Shown here in pieces: positions 38,921-48,748 of a stretch of 64,000 nt of DNA. Under the pieces are notes generated by a model that was not told the origin of the DNA, did no database searches, and worked only from the letters and a program-made list of their open reading frames with translations. The DNA is from Alteromonas sp. KC3. GTDB taxonomy: Bacteria; Pseudomonadota; Gammaproteobacteria; Enterobacterales; Alteromonadaceae. How positions within the stretch are numbered: position 1 is the stretch's first letter; each line of letters begins with the position of its first letter. Position numbers and translations under genes: made by a program. The DNA is taken from NCBI RefSeq assembly GCF_016756315.1, contig NZ_AP024235.1, positions 1,364,001 to 1,428,000 of the forward strand, read 5' to 3'.

Positions 38921-39172
38921 ATGGTTACTATTCGTTTACAGCGTGGTGGCGCGAAAAAGCGTCCATTTTATCAACTAGTGGTGGCTGATAGCCGTCGTGC
39001 AAGAAACGGTCGTTTCATCGAAAACATCGGTTTCTTCAACCCAACTGCACAAGGTCAAGCGGAACGTCTTCGCATCGACCTAGAGCGTGTTGAATACTGG
39101 GTTGGCGTAGGCGCGAGCTTATCAGATCGCGTTTCTAGCTTGGTAAAAGAAGCGAAAAAATCTGCAGCGTAA
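38921..39172 (+). CDS. rpsP: 30S ribosomal protein bS16
   Basis: The 83-residue protein begins [20 protein letters not shown], the standard bS16 N-terminus, and has [14 protein letters not shown]. It is part of the small ribosomal subunit. It is first in the rpsP-rimM-trmD-rplS operon, which is shared with E. coli in the same order. The promoter lies about 90 bases upstream. No unusual feature. Confidence 0.98.
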   Translation: MVTIRLQRGGAKKRPFYQLVVADSRRARNGRFIENIGFFNPTAQGQAERLRIDLERVEYWVGVGASLSDRVSSLVKEAKKSAA

Positions 39173-39195
39173 GCTGTTATTAACTGGTGGTATAG

Positions 39196-39717
39196 ATGAG
39201 TCTAGCGTCTGACAAAGTGATTGTTGGCAAAATTGGCGCACCGTACGGTGTTAAAGGTTGGGTCAAAATCAACAGCTATACAGAAACACCAGAAGGTATT
39301 TTTGAGTATGCGCCATGGTTTCTTGGCGATGAAAAAGAATATCAAATTGATCAGTGGCGACCGCACGGTAAGAGCCTCGTTGCAAAAATTGTGGGCGTTG
39401 AGAACCGAGATGATGCAGAGCGCATCAAAAACTTGGATATCAACATAAATGCTTCACAGCTGCCTGATTTAGGTGACGAAGGGGTTTATTGGCGCGAGCT
39501 CACCGGCATGAAAGTGGTAACAACGCAAGGTTACGACTTAGGTGTGGTGAAAGAAGTATTCAATACAGGTGCAAACGACGTTATTCACGTTAAAGCGAAT
39601 GTAGGCGATGCTTTTGGTCAAAAAGAAAGACTTATACCTTTTGTGTTCGACGATGTCGTACAAGAGGTAGATAAAGAAGCGAAGGTCATTAAAGTTGACT
39701 GGGACCCGGGGTTTTAA
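39196..39717 (+). CDS. rimM: Ribosome maturation factor RimM
   Basis: The 173-residue protein has the conserved N-terminal GKIGAPYGVKGWVKI and the PRC-barrel part with YWRELTGMKV and ANDVIHVK. RimM binds the 30S head near uS19 and helps 16S rRNA maturation. Length and position after rpsP (23 bases) fit the family. Its stop is directly followed by the trmD start with no spacer. Confidence 0.97.
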   Translation: MSLASDKVIVGKIGAPYGVKGWVKINSYTETPEGIFEYAPWFLGDEKEYQIDQWRPHGKSLVAKIVGVENRDDAERIKNLDININASQLPDLGDEGVYWRELTGMKVVTTQGYDLGVVKEVFNTGANDVIHVKANVGDAFGQKERLIPFVFDDVVQEVDKEAKVIKVDWDPGF

Positions 39718-40479
39718 GTGACACCGGAAAAGTGGTTTGGAGTTGTTAGCCTGTTTCCAGACATGTTTGCCCCATTTACCCAACAGGGTGTGATAGGTCG
39801 AGCAGTTAAATCTGGAACATTATCGGTTGATACCTTTAACCCCCGTGACTTTACACATGACCGCCATCGTACAGTTGACGATCGCCCCTATGGAGGCGGC
39901 CCCGGTATGCTGATGATGGTAAAACCGCTAACTGACGCAATACAAGCCGCCAAGAAAGTGGGTGGCGAAAACAGTAAGGTGATCTACTTATCACCCCAAG
40001 GGAAACCCCTTGACCAAGCAGGCGTTCAGCGCCTTGCTAATATCGACCGCACAATTTTAATTTGTGGTCGATACGAAGGTATCGACGAGCGGGTAATCGA
40101 AAGCCATGTTGACGAAGAAGTCTCTATTGGTGATTACGTGTTAAGCGGCGGTGAACTACCAGCAATGGTCCTTATGGACGCGGTTGCTCGACTAGTTCCT
40201 GGTGTGCTGGGGCATAAAGCTTCAGCGGTTGAAGATTCTTTCACTGACGGTCTTTTGGATTGTCCGCACTATACGCGGCCCGAAATACTTGATGGTCAAA
40301 AGGTTCCTGAGGTGTTGTTAAGTGGGGACCATGAAAAAATTAGGCAGTGGCGATTGATGCAGTCATTAGGTAGAACCTGGCAGCGTCGCCCTGAATTGTT
40401 AAATCACCTAGCTCTGACTGAGGAGCAGCAGCGTTTGCTTGAATTATTCCAAGCGCAACTGCAGCAAGATGACAGTTAA
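39718..40479 (+). CDS. trmD: tRNA (guanine-N1)-methyltransferase TrmD
   Basis: The 253-residue enzyme methylates G37 of tRNAs with S-adenosylmethionine. The knotted SPOUT fold is recognised by [34 protein letters not shown] and [15 protein letters not shown]. It starts at GTG exactly after the rimM stop, so translation is likely coupled. It is third in the operon. Confidence 0.97.
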   Translation: MTPEKWFGVVSLFPDMFAPFTQQGVIGRAVKSGTLSVDTFNPRDFTHDRHRTVDDRPYGGGPGMLMMVKPLTDAIQAAKKVGGENSKVIYLSPQGKPLDQAGVQRLANIDRTILICGRYEGIDERVIESHVDEEVSIGDYVLSGGELPAMVLMDAVARLVPGVLGHKASAVEDSFTDGLLDCPHYTRPEILDGQKVPEVLLSGDHEKIRQWRLMQSLGRTWQRRPELLNHLALTEEQQRLLELFQAQLQQDDS

Positions 40480-40497
40480 CTAGGACGAGAGGATATG

Positions 40498-40857
40498 ATG
40501 AGCAAAGTCAGTCAAGATATCATCAAAAAAATCGAAGAAGCACAGCTAAAGACTGATGTTCCTGCGTTTGGTCCAGGTGACACAGTAGTTGTTAAAGTTC
40601 GCGTTACCGAAGGTGACAAAGAGCGTCTTCAGGCTTATGAAGGTGTTGTTATCGCTAAACGTAACCGTGGTCTGCACTCGTCTTTTACCGTGCGTAAAAT
40701 TTCTAGCGGCGAAGGCGTTGAGCGTGTGTTCCAAACACACAGCCCGGCAGTTTCTTCAATTGAAGTTAAACGTCGCGGTGCGGTTCGTCGTGCTAAGCTT
40801 TACTATCTACGTGAGCGTTCAGGTAAATCTGCACGTATCAAAGAGAAGCTTAACTAA
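40498..40857 (+). CDS. rplS: 50S ribosomal protein bL19
   Basis: The protein is about 119 residues and has the family sequence [32 protein letters not shown] and [16 protein letters not shown]. Two adjacent ATGs are at 40495 and 40498. The second is preferred because GAGAGG lies at a better distance. bL19 is at the 30S-50S interface. The gene is last in the operon and is followed by a strong terminator. Confidence 0.97.
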   Translation: MSKVSQDIIKKIEEAQLKTDVPAFGPGDTVVVKVRVTEGDKERLQAYEGVVIAKRNRGLHSSFTVRKISSGEGVERVFQTHSPAVSSIEVKRRGAVRRAKLYYLRERSGKSARIKEKLN

Positions 40858-40889
40858 GATTACTAATCCTTGCGTTATTGTTAACTTCG

Positions 40890-40917
40890 AAAAAGCCCGC
40901 GTTAAGCGGGCTTTTTT
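40890..40917 (+). terminator. Intrinsic terminator of the rpsP operon
   Basis: Stem AAAAGCCCGC / GCGGGCTTTT with loop GTTAA, then T-run, 33 bases after the rplS stop. Confidence 0.9.
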
Positions 40918-41073
40918 GTGCCTGAAATTCGATCTTTTTCCCGCCGCAAACCTTAAAAATAGTTAATGCCACTTGTCAGTGCTAATCAACGCATTGTGTC
41001 TTACAGACATCACAGTGGAACGACTGAACAGTTATACGTGTTTCGATTAAACACGATGGGTTACTAATTAGAT

Positions 41074-41718
41074 ATGAGCTCGGACTACTTTTTATTTCTC
41101 AATATTGTTGGTGTAGCATTCTTCGCTGTATCAGGTGCGTTAATGGGACATCAAAAACAAATTAATGGCTTTGGCATTGTTGTAGTAGGTGCGATCACTG
41201 CAATTGGTGGAGGGACTATCCGCGACCTTATGTTAGGCAAACCGATTTTTTGGGTTGAGGTCTCAGACTATCTTTTTGCAACTTACACCGCGATTTTAGT
41301 CACTATTTTATTTGTGCGTTATATGCCTTCCCCCGCAAACTTCTTTTTCATTGTAATGGATGCAATTGGCCTGGCTATTTTCAATATTGTAGGAATTGAA
41401 AAGGCGCTTATTGAAGGTACAGGCATGCTTGTAGCACTCACAATGGGAGTAGTTACAGGTATTTTTGGTGGACTCATGCGTGATGTTATATGTCGAGAGG
41501 TCCCGCTGGTTATGAAAAGTGATTTGTATGCAAGTACTTGCTTGGCTGGTGGGTTAACGTATGCCGCGCTGTTTGCGATGGATATTGCTTACTTTTGGTG
41601 TATCTTAGGCGCACTTATCGTAACCGTCTTTTTACGATTAGGTTCAGTTTATTGGAACTGGAATATAGACCTCTTTCATAAACGCACACACAAAAAACGC
41701 GCTTTTCGTTTACTTTAA
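41074..41718 (+). CDS. TRIC-type cation channel family membrane protein (UPF0126)
   Basis: The 214-residue protein has about seven transmembrane helices and the glycine-rich pair that marks the family: AITAIGGGTIRDLMLGK and VTGIFGGLMRDVICRE, one in each half of the internal duplication. This places it in the trimeric intracellular cation channel/UPF0126 family (E. coli YicG, YadS). Prokaryotic members conduct monovalent cations, and some are proposed to transport glycine. It is a separate transcription unit following the rplS terminator. Confidence 0.85.
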   Translation: MSSDYFLFLNIVGVAFFAVSGALMGHQKQINGFGIVVVGAITAIGGGTIRDLMLGKPIFWVEVSDYLFATYTAILVTILFVRYMPSPANFFFIVMDAIGLAIFNIVGIEKALIEGTGMLVALTMGVVTGIFGGLMRDVICREVPLVMKSDLYASTCLAGGLTYAALFAMDIAYFWCILGALIVTVFLRLGSVYWNWNIDLFHKRTHKKRAFRLL

Positions 41719-41810
41719 ATCACGGTCGAATTACAGCTTTAGAAAAGAGGTCATACTAGTTAAATTTTTGTTATATGGTTTAATCTAATATAACCCGCTC
41801 CCTTAAGGCG

Positions 41811-42680
41811 ATGAAAAGATTGGCTAAATTGTCCTTTGTTGGTAATTGCACTACTCACGCAGACGCTGTTATATCCTCACGCTTAACATTGGTGTTAAGA
41901 ACGGCGATAGTCATACTGCTCTTCTTCGCAAGCGCTTCGCTTTTTGCCAATGAAAGAGAACGGAGCCCGAGTGTTGTAACCGTCTATTCATATCACCTCA
42001 AACCCCCTTTTATCATCGATGAAGCCGTCAATTCTGGACTCTATTACGATATGTTATCTTTGCTAAGCGATGAAACGGTTGAATACCAATTGGCCTATAT
42101 GCCAAGAAAAAGAATTAATAAATTGCTAGAGAATAATGATCTTCAAGGCGTCGTAATTGGCGTAAGCCCACATTGGTTTTCCGATGGTGATAAAACGAAA
42201 TACTTATGGTCAATTCCCTTTATTGAAGATAAGGACGAAATTGTTTCGAATGCCGATACGCCATTCGAATTCCAAGTTGATGAATTGTCTGACAAGGCAA
42301 TGGCCGGTGTTCGAGGGCTTTTTTACGTCGGTCTTAACAACGCTATTGAAGATGGTCAGTTAAAGCGATTTGACACTGAGTCAGAAGAACAAATCATTGA
42401 TATGATTGAACACCAGAGGGTCAACTTCGGTGTTGTTAGCAAAAGCACGCTGGCCTATCTGTACGATAAAAATGACTACATAAAAAGTATTCACATTTCC
42501 AAAGTACCTCATGAGGAATATTTTAGGCACATGTTAGTGCCTCGTCATTTAAGTCGCACAGAATCTCATCTTAATCAGCGATTACAGAGTGAGCTTAATA
42601 CACCAGAATGGCGCACTATGCTACGTCGATATGGCGTTGATTTTATCGAAATAGATGGGGGGAACCCTGAAATACAGTGA
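41811..42680 (+). CDS. Orphan periplasmic solute-binding protein-like
   Basis: The 289-residue protein has an unusually late hydrophobic signal core (about residues 27-47, cleavage after SLFA), preceded by a 26-residue polar head. The mature part resembles type II periplasmic binding proteins of the amino-acid ABC family: TVYSYHLKPPFIID near the start, SGLYYDMLSLLSD, and AGVRGLFYVGLNNA mid-protein. No permease or ATPase gene is near it, so it is probably a stand-alone sensor or binding protein. AAGG lies close to the ATG. Confidence 0.62.
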   Translation: MKRLAKLSFVGNCTTHADAVISSRLTLVLRTAIVILLFFASASLFANERERSPSVVTVYSYHLKPPFIIDEAVNSGLYYDMLSLLSDETVEYQLAYMPRKRINKLLENNDLQGVVIGVSPHWFSDGDKTKYLWSIPFIEDKDEIVSNADTPFEFQVDELSDKAMAGVRGLFYVGLNNAIEDGQLKRFDTESEEQIIDMIEHQRVNFGVVSKSTLAYLYDKNDYIKSIHISKVPHEEYFRHMLVPRHLSRTESHLNQRLQSELNTPEWRTMLRRYGVDFIEIDGGNPEIQ

Positions 42681-42734
42681 GAAGAACTTCTACTTCTCAC
42701 TGTAAATGACAATGTGCTAAGTTGTTGTCGACGT

Positions 42735-43454
42735 TTATTGGATTACGAGCGAAAGTGCTTCAATAAGCGGCTTATTTTCTCTCTCGATAGTCTCGATGAT
42801 GTGTTTGTGTAACCGCCTTTTATGTTCCCCGAATATGCCACGTTTCTTGTCAAAGGTTTTTGCATAATTCAACGCACCTTCCATCAGCATAGCGTGTGTA
42901 TCGTAGGCTTTCTCAACCACATGATCTTGTTCAAGCTCTCTTCCAGATACACGTCTTCCTGATAGTTTCATCTCGTTGAACCGATGGTAGGGCAACGCTT
43001 TTTTCACGAATTCAATCATTCCGGGCAAAAACGGTATAGATAAATCGACCTCAGGAAAACAGAAAAAGCCTTTGTCTGAGCGCATAAACCTAAAATCACA
43101 TGCACACGCTAAAATAGCGCCGTTACCAAAAGCATGGCCGTTTATTGCTGCTATAACAGGCAAGGGGAATAATAGCAGTGTCTTAAAAACCTCATCCATG
43201 TTGTACATGAACTGCTTGATATCACTAAATTGTTGAGCCTTCATTGCTGGCATCAACCACTCTGTGTCGATCCCCAAACTAAAACACTTTTCGTCATTTG
43301 AAGTTAACACCAACGCTTTGCAGTCCGGGTTTTCTAAAACGCTACTAAGCGCGGCAAGCATTGCTTCAGCAAAGTTTGGGTTGTGACGGTTTTCACCATT
43401 TTCCATGGTAAGTAGGGCGACATCACCGTGATAGGTTATATTGACTAAATCCAT
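42735..43454 (-). CDS. Enoyl-CoA hydratase/isomerase family protein
   Basis: The 239-residue protein has the crotonase fold, with oxyanion-loop segments KCFSLGIDTEWL and AINGHAFGNGAILACACDFR. The residues at the hydratase glutamate positions are not obvious; GFFCFPEVDLSI holds one Glu. The length and sequence type are like delta3-delta2 enoyl-CoA isomerases. It stands alone and converges with the preceding gene. Substrate is unknown, though a fatty-acid oxidation link is likely. Confidence 0.75.
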   Translation of the reverse strand: MDLVNITYHGDVALLTMENGENRHNPNFAEAMLAALSSVLENPDCKALVLTSNDEKCFSLGIDTEWLMPAMKAQQFSDIKQFMYNMDEVFKTLLLFPLPVIAAINGHAFGNGAILACACDFRFMRSDKGFFCFPEVDLSIPFLPGMIEFVKKALPYHRFNEMKLSGRRVSGRELEQDHVVEKAYDTHAMLMEGALNYAKTFDKKRGIFGEHKRRLHKHIIETIERENKPLIEALSLVIQ

Positions 43455-43749
43455 AATAATGCTCTTATTTTCTTATTTTCCCTTATTTTCCTACATATTA
43501 GCGATTTATAGAAATTAACTGTGGTTATTATCATTAATCGCATTTTTCATACGCAGTAAGTTAGCGTACATTCGCATTATTATTTCACTACTGATTAAAA
43601 AGCGACCTGGTGATTGTTTGGTTGACAAATAATCACGTTGATTCCCTAAGATTCTAGACTAGATTAAAGTATTATTCGGTAATGCTTGCGTTGTCATTCG
43701 TGAGTTGTTAAAAAGTCAATGACGTTAAAGAAATATAGAAAAAGCTGGT
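43455..43749. other. Intergenic region upstream of the DAHP synthase gene
   Basis: About 295 AT-rich bases between divergent genes. A TTGACA is at 43622-43627, but no matching -10 at ideal spacing is visible. No coding frame was seen. Confidence 0.45.
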
Positions 43750-43767
43750 TGTACAATAAAGTTTACA
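43750..43767 (+). promoter_or_regulatory. TyrR-box-like operator
   Basis: The site reads TGTACA-ATAAAG-TTTACA and differs from the TyrR consensus TGTAAA-N6-TTTACA at one position. It contains a possible -10 element TACAAT (43752-43757) and lies about 60 bases upstream of the DAHP synthase start. In E. coli, aroF-tyrA are repressed by TyrR with Tyr or Phe. Confidence 0.7.
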
Positions 43768-43817
43768 TGCAGGTTGCATACTCTTTTAACGTTTTATTTT
43801 TTAGGTTTCAAAGTTAA
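43767..43817 (+). CDS. Possible Phe/Tyr-rich leader ORF upstream of the DAHP synthase
   Basis: A 16-codon frame reads MQVAYSFNVLFFRFQS and stops 10 bases before the DAHP synthase ATG. Four Phe and one Tyr are present. Its ATG overlaps the last base of the TyrR-like site. There is no visible ribosome site and no terminator between it and the gene, so a classic attenuator is not supported. It may be chance in a T-rich stretch. Confidence 0.25.
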   Translation: MQVAYSFNVLFFRFQS

Positions 43818-43827
43818 GAGAGCCCCC

Positions 43828-44916
43828 ATGATTAAGGACACAGTCAACAATGTTCACGTAAGTACAGAAGACGTACTTATTACTCCAGAAGCGTTAAGCG
43901 CCGAACTACCGGTATCAGATAAAGCCCTAGAAGCAATTTCTGCCTCACGCAAAATCGTGTCAGACATTATTCACCGTCGAGATCACAGAATGCTTGTAGT
44001 GTGTGGGCCTTGTTCTATCCACGATGTTGAAGCAGCGAAAGAGTATGCGCTAAAACTGAAAGAGCTGCATGAGTCATGCAAAGATACCTTATTTATTGTA
44101 ATGCGAGTGTATTTTGAAAAACCGCGCACGACAACGGGTTGGAAAGGGCTGATTAACGATCCGCATATTGACGGTAGTTTTGATATCGAAACGGGTCTAC
44201 GCAAAGCGCGTGAACTACTTATTTGGTTAGCTGAGTTAGAGCTTCCTGTAGCCACTGAAGCGCTGGATCCTATAAGTCCTCAGTACCTTGCTGAACTATT
44301 TAGTTGGGCAGCTATTGGTGCTCGTACCTCTGAGTCACAAACGCACCGTGAAATGGCCAGTGGACTTTCAATGCCTGTTGGTTTCAAAAACGGGACTGAC
44401 GGTAGTTTAGATATAGCCATAAATGCACTTAAGTCTGCTGCATCAGGGCATCGTTTTATGGGCATTAACAAACAGGGGCAAGTGAGCATCATAGGTACAA
44501 GCGGTAACCCTGATGGACACATCATTTTACGTGGTGGAAAACAGCCAAATTATGATTCTGTGTGTGTCTCTGAATGCGAGTTGGAATTAGAAGGCGCAGG
44601 CCTTACTGCTGGACTAGTCGTCGACTGCAGTCACGCAAATTCGGCAAAAGATTATCGCCGCCAGCCATTGGTTGCTCAGAATGTAGTAAATCAAATACTC
44701 GAAGGTAATCAATCTATTATTGGCATCATGCTAGAGAGTCACTTAAACCCTGGTAATCAGAAGGCCGATGGGAAAAAGCCTGAAGAACTTGAATACGGGG
44801 TTTCCATAACAGACGGTTGTATTGACTGGGAAAGCACAGAAAACTTGATTGCTCAAACCAGAGATAAATTAATAACTGTGTTACCCTTACGTCAAAATAA
44901 GCGCACGGTGGCTTAA
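43828..44916 (+). CDS. aroF: 3-deoxy-7-phosphoheptulonate synthase (DAHP synthase, class I)
   Basis: The start is the ATG at 43828 ([11 protein letters not shown]), although a longer frame begins at 43774. The 362-residue enzyme condenses phosphoenolpyruvate with erythrose 4-phosphate, the first step of aromatic synthesis. Family motifs are [52 protein letters not shown] and [16 protein letters not shown], containing the metal and substrate ligands. The feedback type cannot be told by sequence alone. I use aroF because it precedes tyrA as in E. coli and lies behind a TyrR-like box. Confidence 0.93.
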   Translation: MIKDTVNNVHVSTEDVLITPEALSAELPVSDKALEAISASRKIVSDIIHRRDHRMLVVCGPCSIHDVEAAKEYALKLKELHESCKDTLFIVMRVYFEKPRTTTGWKGLINDPHIDGSFDIETGLRKARELLIWLAELELPVATEALDPISPQYLAELFSWAAIGARTSESQTHREMASGLSMPVGFKNGTDGSLDIAINALKSAASGHRFMGINKQGQVSIIGTSGNPDGHIILRGGKQPNYDSVCVSECELELEGAGLTAGLVVDCSHANSAKDYRRQPLVAQNVVNQILEGNQSIIGIMLESHLNPGNQKADGKKPEELEYGVSITDGCIDWESTENLIAQTRDKLITVLPLRQNKRTVA

Positions 44917-44956
44917 GCCGACGTATCCGTGCCATTTGATTCAAGGAATAAGCAAT

Positions 44957-46102
44957 ATGGCCGATTTTTCGCAGCAACTTTCTGCGCTGCGTGAAGGTAT
45001 TGACGAGCTGGATACACAGCTCGTCGAGCTACTTGCAAAACGCAATAAAATTACCACCCAAGTAGGGCAGATTAAGGCACAGGCAGGTATGCCTGTTTAT
45101 GTTCCTGAACGTGAAAAAGCCCTTATTGCTTCTCGGCGAGCGCAGGCCGAAGCGCTTGGTGTGTCTCCCGACCTAACCGAAGATCTACTGCGCCGTGTAA
45201 TGCGTGAATCCTACCACACCCAAAACAACAACTACCGCTGTGTAAAGCCAGATCTCGATAATGTGGTTGTCATTGGTGGCGCAGGCGCATTAGGGCGTGT
45301 ATTCGTTAGCTTGTTTGAGCGAAGTAATTATACGGTTTCGGTGGTTGAAAAAGATGACTGGGATAGCGGCCGTGCTCACTCGATATTAAGCTCAGCATCT
45401 TTGGTCGTAGTTGCAGTTCCTATCAATTTAACCGAATCGGTAATTGGCAAGCTTACCATGCTACCCGAAACGTGTGTGCTTGCCGACATCACGAGTATAA
45501 AGGCTAAACCGCTTGACGCGATGTTGGCCGTACACTCAGGTCCGGTTGTTGGTCTCCACCCGATGTTTGGGCCTGATGCCCCTGGGATGATAAAGCAGGT
45601 TGTCGTAGTCTGCGACGGTCGGGACAGTGATAAATATGCATGGCTTATTGAGCAAATGCGAATTTGGGGGGCAACTATTCACGACTCTAGTGCCAATGAG
45701 CATGATCAAGCCATGGCCTATATTCAGGTAATGCGACATTTCAACACCTTTGTGTACGGACAACACTTGAAAGGGGAAAACCCTAACCTTGAGTCGCTTA
45801 CCATGTTTAGTTCACCCATTTATCGCCTTGAACTCGCTATGGTAGGGCGTCTCTTTGCGCAGTCTCCCCAACTGTATGCAGACATTATTTTCAATAACCC
45901 AGACAACTTTGCGCTACTACGTCGTTTTTACGAACGATTTGGGTTGGCGCTTACATTACTGGAAAAGGGCGATAAAAAAGGGTTTGTAGAGCAGTTTATG
46001 CGAGTAGGGGCGTGGTTTGGCGACTATGCTAAAAAGTGTCTTGTCGACAGCAAGCAAATGCTTTTGAAAGCTGACGATGGTCAGCTTCTTCGCGATAAGT
46101 AA
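44957..46102 (+). CDS. tyrA: Bifunctional chorismate mutase / prephenate dehydrogenase TyrA
   Basis: The ATG at 44957 follows AAGGA, and a short frame upstream is not needed. The 381-residue protein has an N-terminal AroQ chorismate mutase domain (about 1-90, with [19 protein letters not shown]) and a C-terminal prephenate dehydrogenase with Rossmann motif [13 protein letters not shown] (about 105) and GLHPMFGPD. It makes prephenate and then 4-hydroxyphenylpyruvate for Tyr synthesis. It is in an operon 40 bases after aroF and probably under the same TyrR control. Confidence 0.95.
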   Translation: MADFSQQLSALREGIDELDTQLVELLAKRNKITTQVGQIKAQAGMPVYVPEREKALIASRRAQAEALGVSPDLTEDLLRRVMRESYHTQNNNYRCVKPDLDNVVVIGGAGALGRVFVSLFERSNYTVSVVEKDDWDSGRAHSILSSASLVVVAVPINLTESVIGKLTMLPETCVLADITSIKAKPLDAMLAVHSGPVVGLHPMFGPDAPGMIKQVVVVCDGRDSDKYAWLIEQMRIWGATIHDSSANEHDQAMAYIQVMRHFNTFVYGQHLKGENPNLESLTMFSSPIYRLELAMVGRLFAQSPQLYADIIFNNPDNFALLRRFYERFGLALTLLEKGDKKGFVEQFMRVGAWFGDYAKKCLVDSKQMLLKADDGQLLRDK

Positions 46103-46108
46103 GCTAGC

Positions 46109-46136
46109 AAGACTGCGCGTTTAAAGCGCGCGTCTT
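46109..46136. terminator. Hairpin between convergent tyrA and chemotaxis receptor genes
   Basis: Stem AAGAC-GCGCG / CGCGC-GTCTT with one bulged base and a 7-base loop, in the 37-base gap. No strong T-run follows, so its efficiency is uncertain. Confidence 0.5.
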
Positions 46137-46139
46137 CAA

Positions 46140-47372
46140 CTAGTTTGTAAACTGCTTTAATCCTTTCTGAGTGGCAAGTGCAAGAGTTTGTGCTTGCTGG
46201 GCTTCACGGTTTGTAACGACCATTTGGGCCTGAATATTGTCACTTAACTGTGTTATATGTTCTACGTTATCTGTGGCTTGCTCATGTTGTTGTTGCAGTG
46301 TGCTCACTGATGACAATATGACTTTGAACGCGTCAATATTTTGCTCAAAGTCTTTCATCATTTTGTCAAACAGCGTAATGGTTGCGTCAATGTTAACTTT
46401 CATCGAATCAGATGCGCTGATAAGCATTGTTGATTCTTCTTGGGTTTCTCCCACTAACGTTTCCATATCGTTTAGGAAGTGACTAATCTTCTGGGTGGCA
46501 TCAGCTACTTTAGCTGAAAGTGTACGTACTTCATCCGCGACCACAGCAAACCCTCTTCCGGCGTCACCGGCCCTTGCTGCCTCTATCGCGGCGTTAAGTG
46601 CAAGCAAGTTTGTTTGGTCGGCAAACTCTTCCACCATTTTGAGAATATTCCGCACATTATCTGCGTTGTCTTGAAGCCCTGAGACCGTCGTTGAAAACTG
46701 TTGCAGCAGGGTCGTTATTTTTTCAATTTGTTGATGCGACAATAACAGGTTGTTATTCGCATCTTTGGCGCTAGTAAGGTTAATAGTGTTAGTCGTACTC
46801 ACCTGATCTGCAGCGCTTACAATATCGTCGATGCTTTCACTGACCGTATGTGTCGATGTACTAATAACATGACTGAGCGACTTTTGTGTGCAGGCTTGCT
46901 GACTCACTTCTTCAATGGCAGTGACCATAACCGCGTTTGCCGTGGATGCTTTTTCGGCATCTTGATTAATGGATTTGATCAATTGGCTGAGATTATCAGC
47001 GAATAAATTATAAGCTTGAGAGACATCTCTAAATTCATCCCTTGTAAAAGCAGGTAAACGCGTTGCTAAATTACCCTGAGTATGATTTATGTCGTTTAGC
47101 GTATTAAGTAGCGCGTTTACTGGTCGTACGATGAGGTAATGCAAATAAAAAATAGTAAAAGCAAAGCTAAAGGCCCCAAGCACGGATAATGTGATCATGG
47201 CAGAAAAAAGGGAGGAACGTTCATCAAAGGGGGCTGATGCAACTTGATAGAATAGATAGAAATTAGCAACTTGAAAAAGAAACAAAAACGTTATGTTACC
47301 CACTATTTTTCGTGTGAGTGTGTAGAAGAACGTTCGTTCTAAAACATCGTATAACTGCCAAAATGCCTGCAT
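46140..47372 (-). CDS. Methyl-accepting chemotaxis protein with no periplasmic sensor domain
   Basis: The 410-residue receptor has two transmembrane helices (about 22-45 and 58-82) joined by a loop of only about 15 residues, so no periplasmic ligand domain fits. A HAMP domain follows (about 85-140), and a signalling domain with the conserved tip [20 protein letters not shown] and [16 protein letters not shown]. It should control CheA. The sensor input is unknown and may be at the membrane or through partner proteins. It lies between tyrA and pheA, which are adjacent in E. coli, so it is an insertion into that locus. Confidence 0.9.
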   Translation of the reverse strand: MQAFWQLYDVLERTFFYTLTRKIVGNITFLFLFQVANFYLFYQVASAPFDERSSLFSAMITLSVLGAFSFAFTIFYLHYLIVRPVNALLNTLNDINHTQGNLATRLPAFTRDEFRDVSQAYNLFADNLSQLIKSINQDAEKASTANAVMVTAIEEVSQQACTQKSLSHVISTSTHTVSESIDDIVSAADQVSTTNTINLTSAKDANNNLLLSHQQIEKITTLLQQFSTTVSGLQDNADNVRNILKMVEEFADQTNLLALNAAIEAARAGDAGRGFAVVADEVRTLSAKVADATQKISHFLNDMETLVGETQEESTMLISASDSMKVNIDATITLFDKMMKDFEQNIDAFKVILSSVSTLQQQHEQATDNVEHITQLSDNIQAQMVVTNREAQQAQTLALATQKGLKQFTN

Positions 47373-47480
47373 AACAACTTACACCCTACTTATCGATAAA
47401 ACACTTTCCGACTGTAGTTTACTACGATGACAACTGGCAAAACTTTGCGCTAGGTCATAGTTTGTGGTGTAAATGTATTT

Positions 47481-47516
47481 CTGAACAGCCCAAGTATTGA
47501 CTATAGGGCTGTTCAG
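47481..47516. repeat. Perfect 11-base inverted repeat downstream of pheA
   Basis: CTGAACAGCCC and GGGCTGTTCAG are separated by 14 bases and lie 27 bases past the pheA stop. It could fold in the pheA transcript, but no T-run follows. Confidence 0.6.
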
Positions 47517-47542
47517 CAGCGATAACACTCAGAGGCACTTAG

Positions 47543-48724
47543 TTATTGCGTAAGCGCACTTGCCGCAGCAACTTTTGTTGGACTAATTTCTTCGCTTGGG
47601 TAGCAGCCTAATACCTTGATATAGCGAGTAATACTACGCAATGCGTCGAGCGCTTTTTGTACTGGACCATCTTCTACATTACCTTCAACATCAATATAGA
47701 ACATTTCTTCCCATGGGTTGCCTGGAATCGGGCGAGACTCTAGCTTGGTCATATTGATACTGTTGTCTTTAAGTACCATAAGGGCTTCTACTAATGCGCC
47801 GGGCTTCTGAACCGTGGACATAACAAGCGTTGTCTTTGCTGGAACTTGTAGCGGCACTACTACTGGATTTCTTGCAACAACGATAAACCTACTATGGTTC
47901 TCTTTTTGATTAGCGAGGTTACTCTTTATTGCCATAAGGCCATAAAGATTACCACCGGCTTCACTACCTATAGCGGCTACATCGTCTCGTTGAAGCTCGC
48001 TTACTGTAAGCATTGCTGAGGACGTGCTATCCATCGTTTTCACTTCCACATTACCAAGTTCAGCTAGGAAGTGACTGCACTGGGTAAACACCTGTGGGTG
48101 GGCGTAAAGCGTTTTAATTTTATCGATGCTAGTGTTTGTCCCGACTAGCAGTGTATGTCTGATAGGGTGGGTGAGTTCGCCAATTATACTTAACTGCGTA
48201 TGCTGTAATTGGTCGTAAACCTCATTAATGCTGCCAGAGGTAGTGTTCTCAATGGGTAAAACTGCGTAATCAGCTTCGGTATTTTCTACCTTATGGATAA
48301 TTTCGGCAAAGCTCTGGCAACCAATTTCAAGTAATTCTCCGGGGCGACGCGAAAAGTACTTTTGTGTTGCAAGGTACGAATATGAACCCTTATCACCAAG
48401 AAACGCTACACGATTTAATGGCAGTGTACTTCCAGGGTTGGCGCGTTCTGCTAGCATGGCCTGTTGATTTAATACAGAATCTTCAATGATGACATGAAAA
48501 ATTTGCGTCACGTAGTGTGGGTCAAGGCCAATGCTTTGCCCTTCTTTAATTAAGCGAACTAGCAATTGCTCTTCGCGTTTTTGGTCTCTAACAGGAATGT
48601 GGTGTTTTATTTTTGTTTCAGCCACTTCATTAGTGAGCTTTCGGCGCTCGGAAAGTAGCGTAAGTAATTCACTGTCGAGCGCGGTAATGCGTTCTCTTAC
48701 AGTATCTAATGCGTTATCTGACAT
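47543..48724 (-). CDS. pheA: Bifunctional chorismate mutase / prephenate dehydratase PheA
   Basis: I start at ATG 48724 (MSDNALDTVRERI). A longer frame reaches into the terminator upstream and is not credible. The protein has 393 residues: an AroQ mutase domain (about 1-85), a prephenate dehydratase domain (about 105-285, with GDKGSYSYLAT and ENTTSGSINEVYD) and an ACT domain (about 300-375) with the Phe-binding motifs GALVEAL and ESRP. It makes phenylpyruvate, and Phe should inhibit it through the ACT domain. A terminator, leader peptide and promoter lie upstream, as for E. coli pheLA. Confidence 0.96.
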   Translation of the reverse strand: MSDNALDTVRERITALDSELLTLLSERRKLTNEVAETKIKHHIPVRDQKREEQLLVRLIKEGQSIGLDPHYVTQIFHVIIEDSVLNQQAMLAERANPGSTLPLNRVAFLGDKGSYSYLATQKYFSRRPGELLEIGCQSFAEIIHKVENTEADYAVLPIENTTSGSINEVYDQLQHTQLSIIGELTHPIRHTLLVGTNTSIDKIKTLYAHPQVFTQCSHFLAELGNVEVKTMDSTSSAMLTVSELQRDDVAAIGSEAGGNLYGLMAIKSNLANQKENHSRFIVVARNPVVVPLQVPAKTTLVMSTVQKPGALVEALMVLKDNSINMTKLESRPIPGNPWEEMFYIDVEGNVEDGPVQKALDALRSITRYIKVLGCYPSEEISPTKVAAASALTQ

Positions 48725-48748
48725 GTTATTCCCGTAGTGTTTTAAGCT

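Noticed and set aside
40589..40966. 125-codon plus-strand frame overlapping rplS
   Set aside because: It runs through rplS in another frame and across its terminator.
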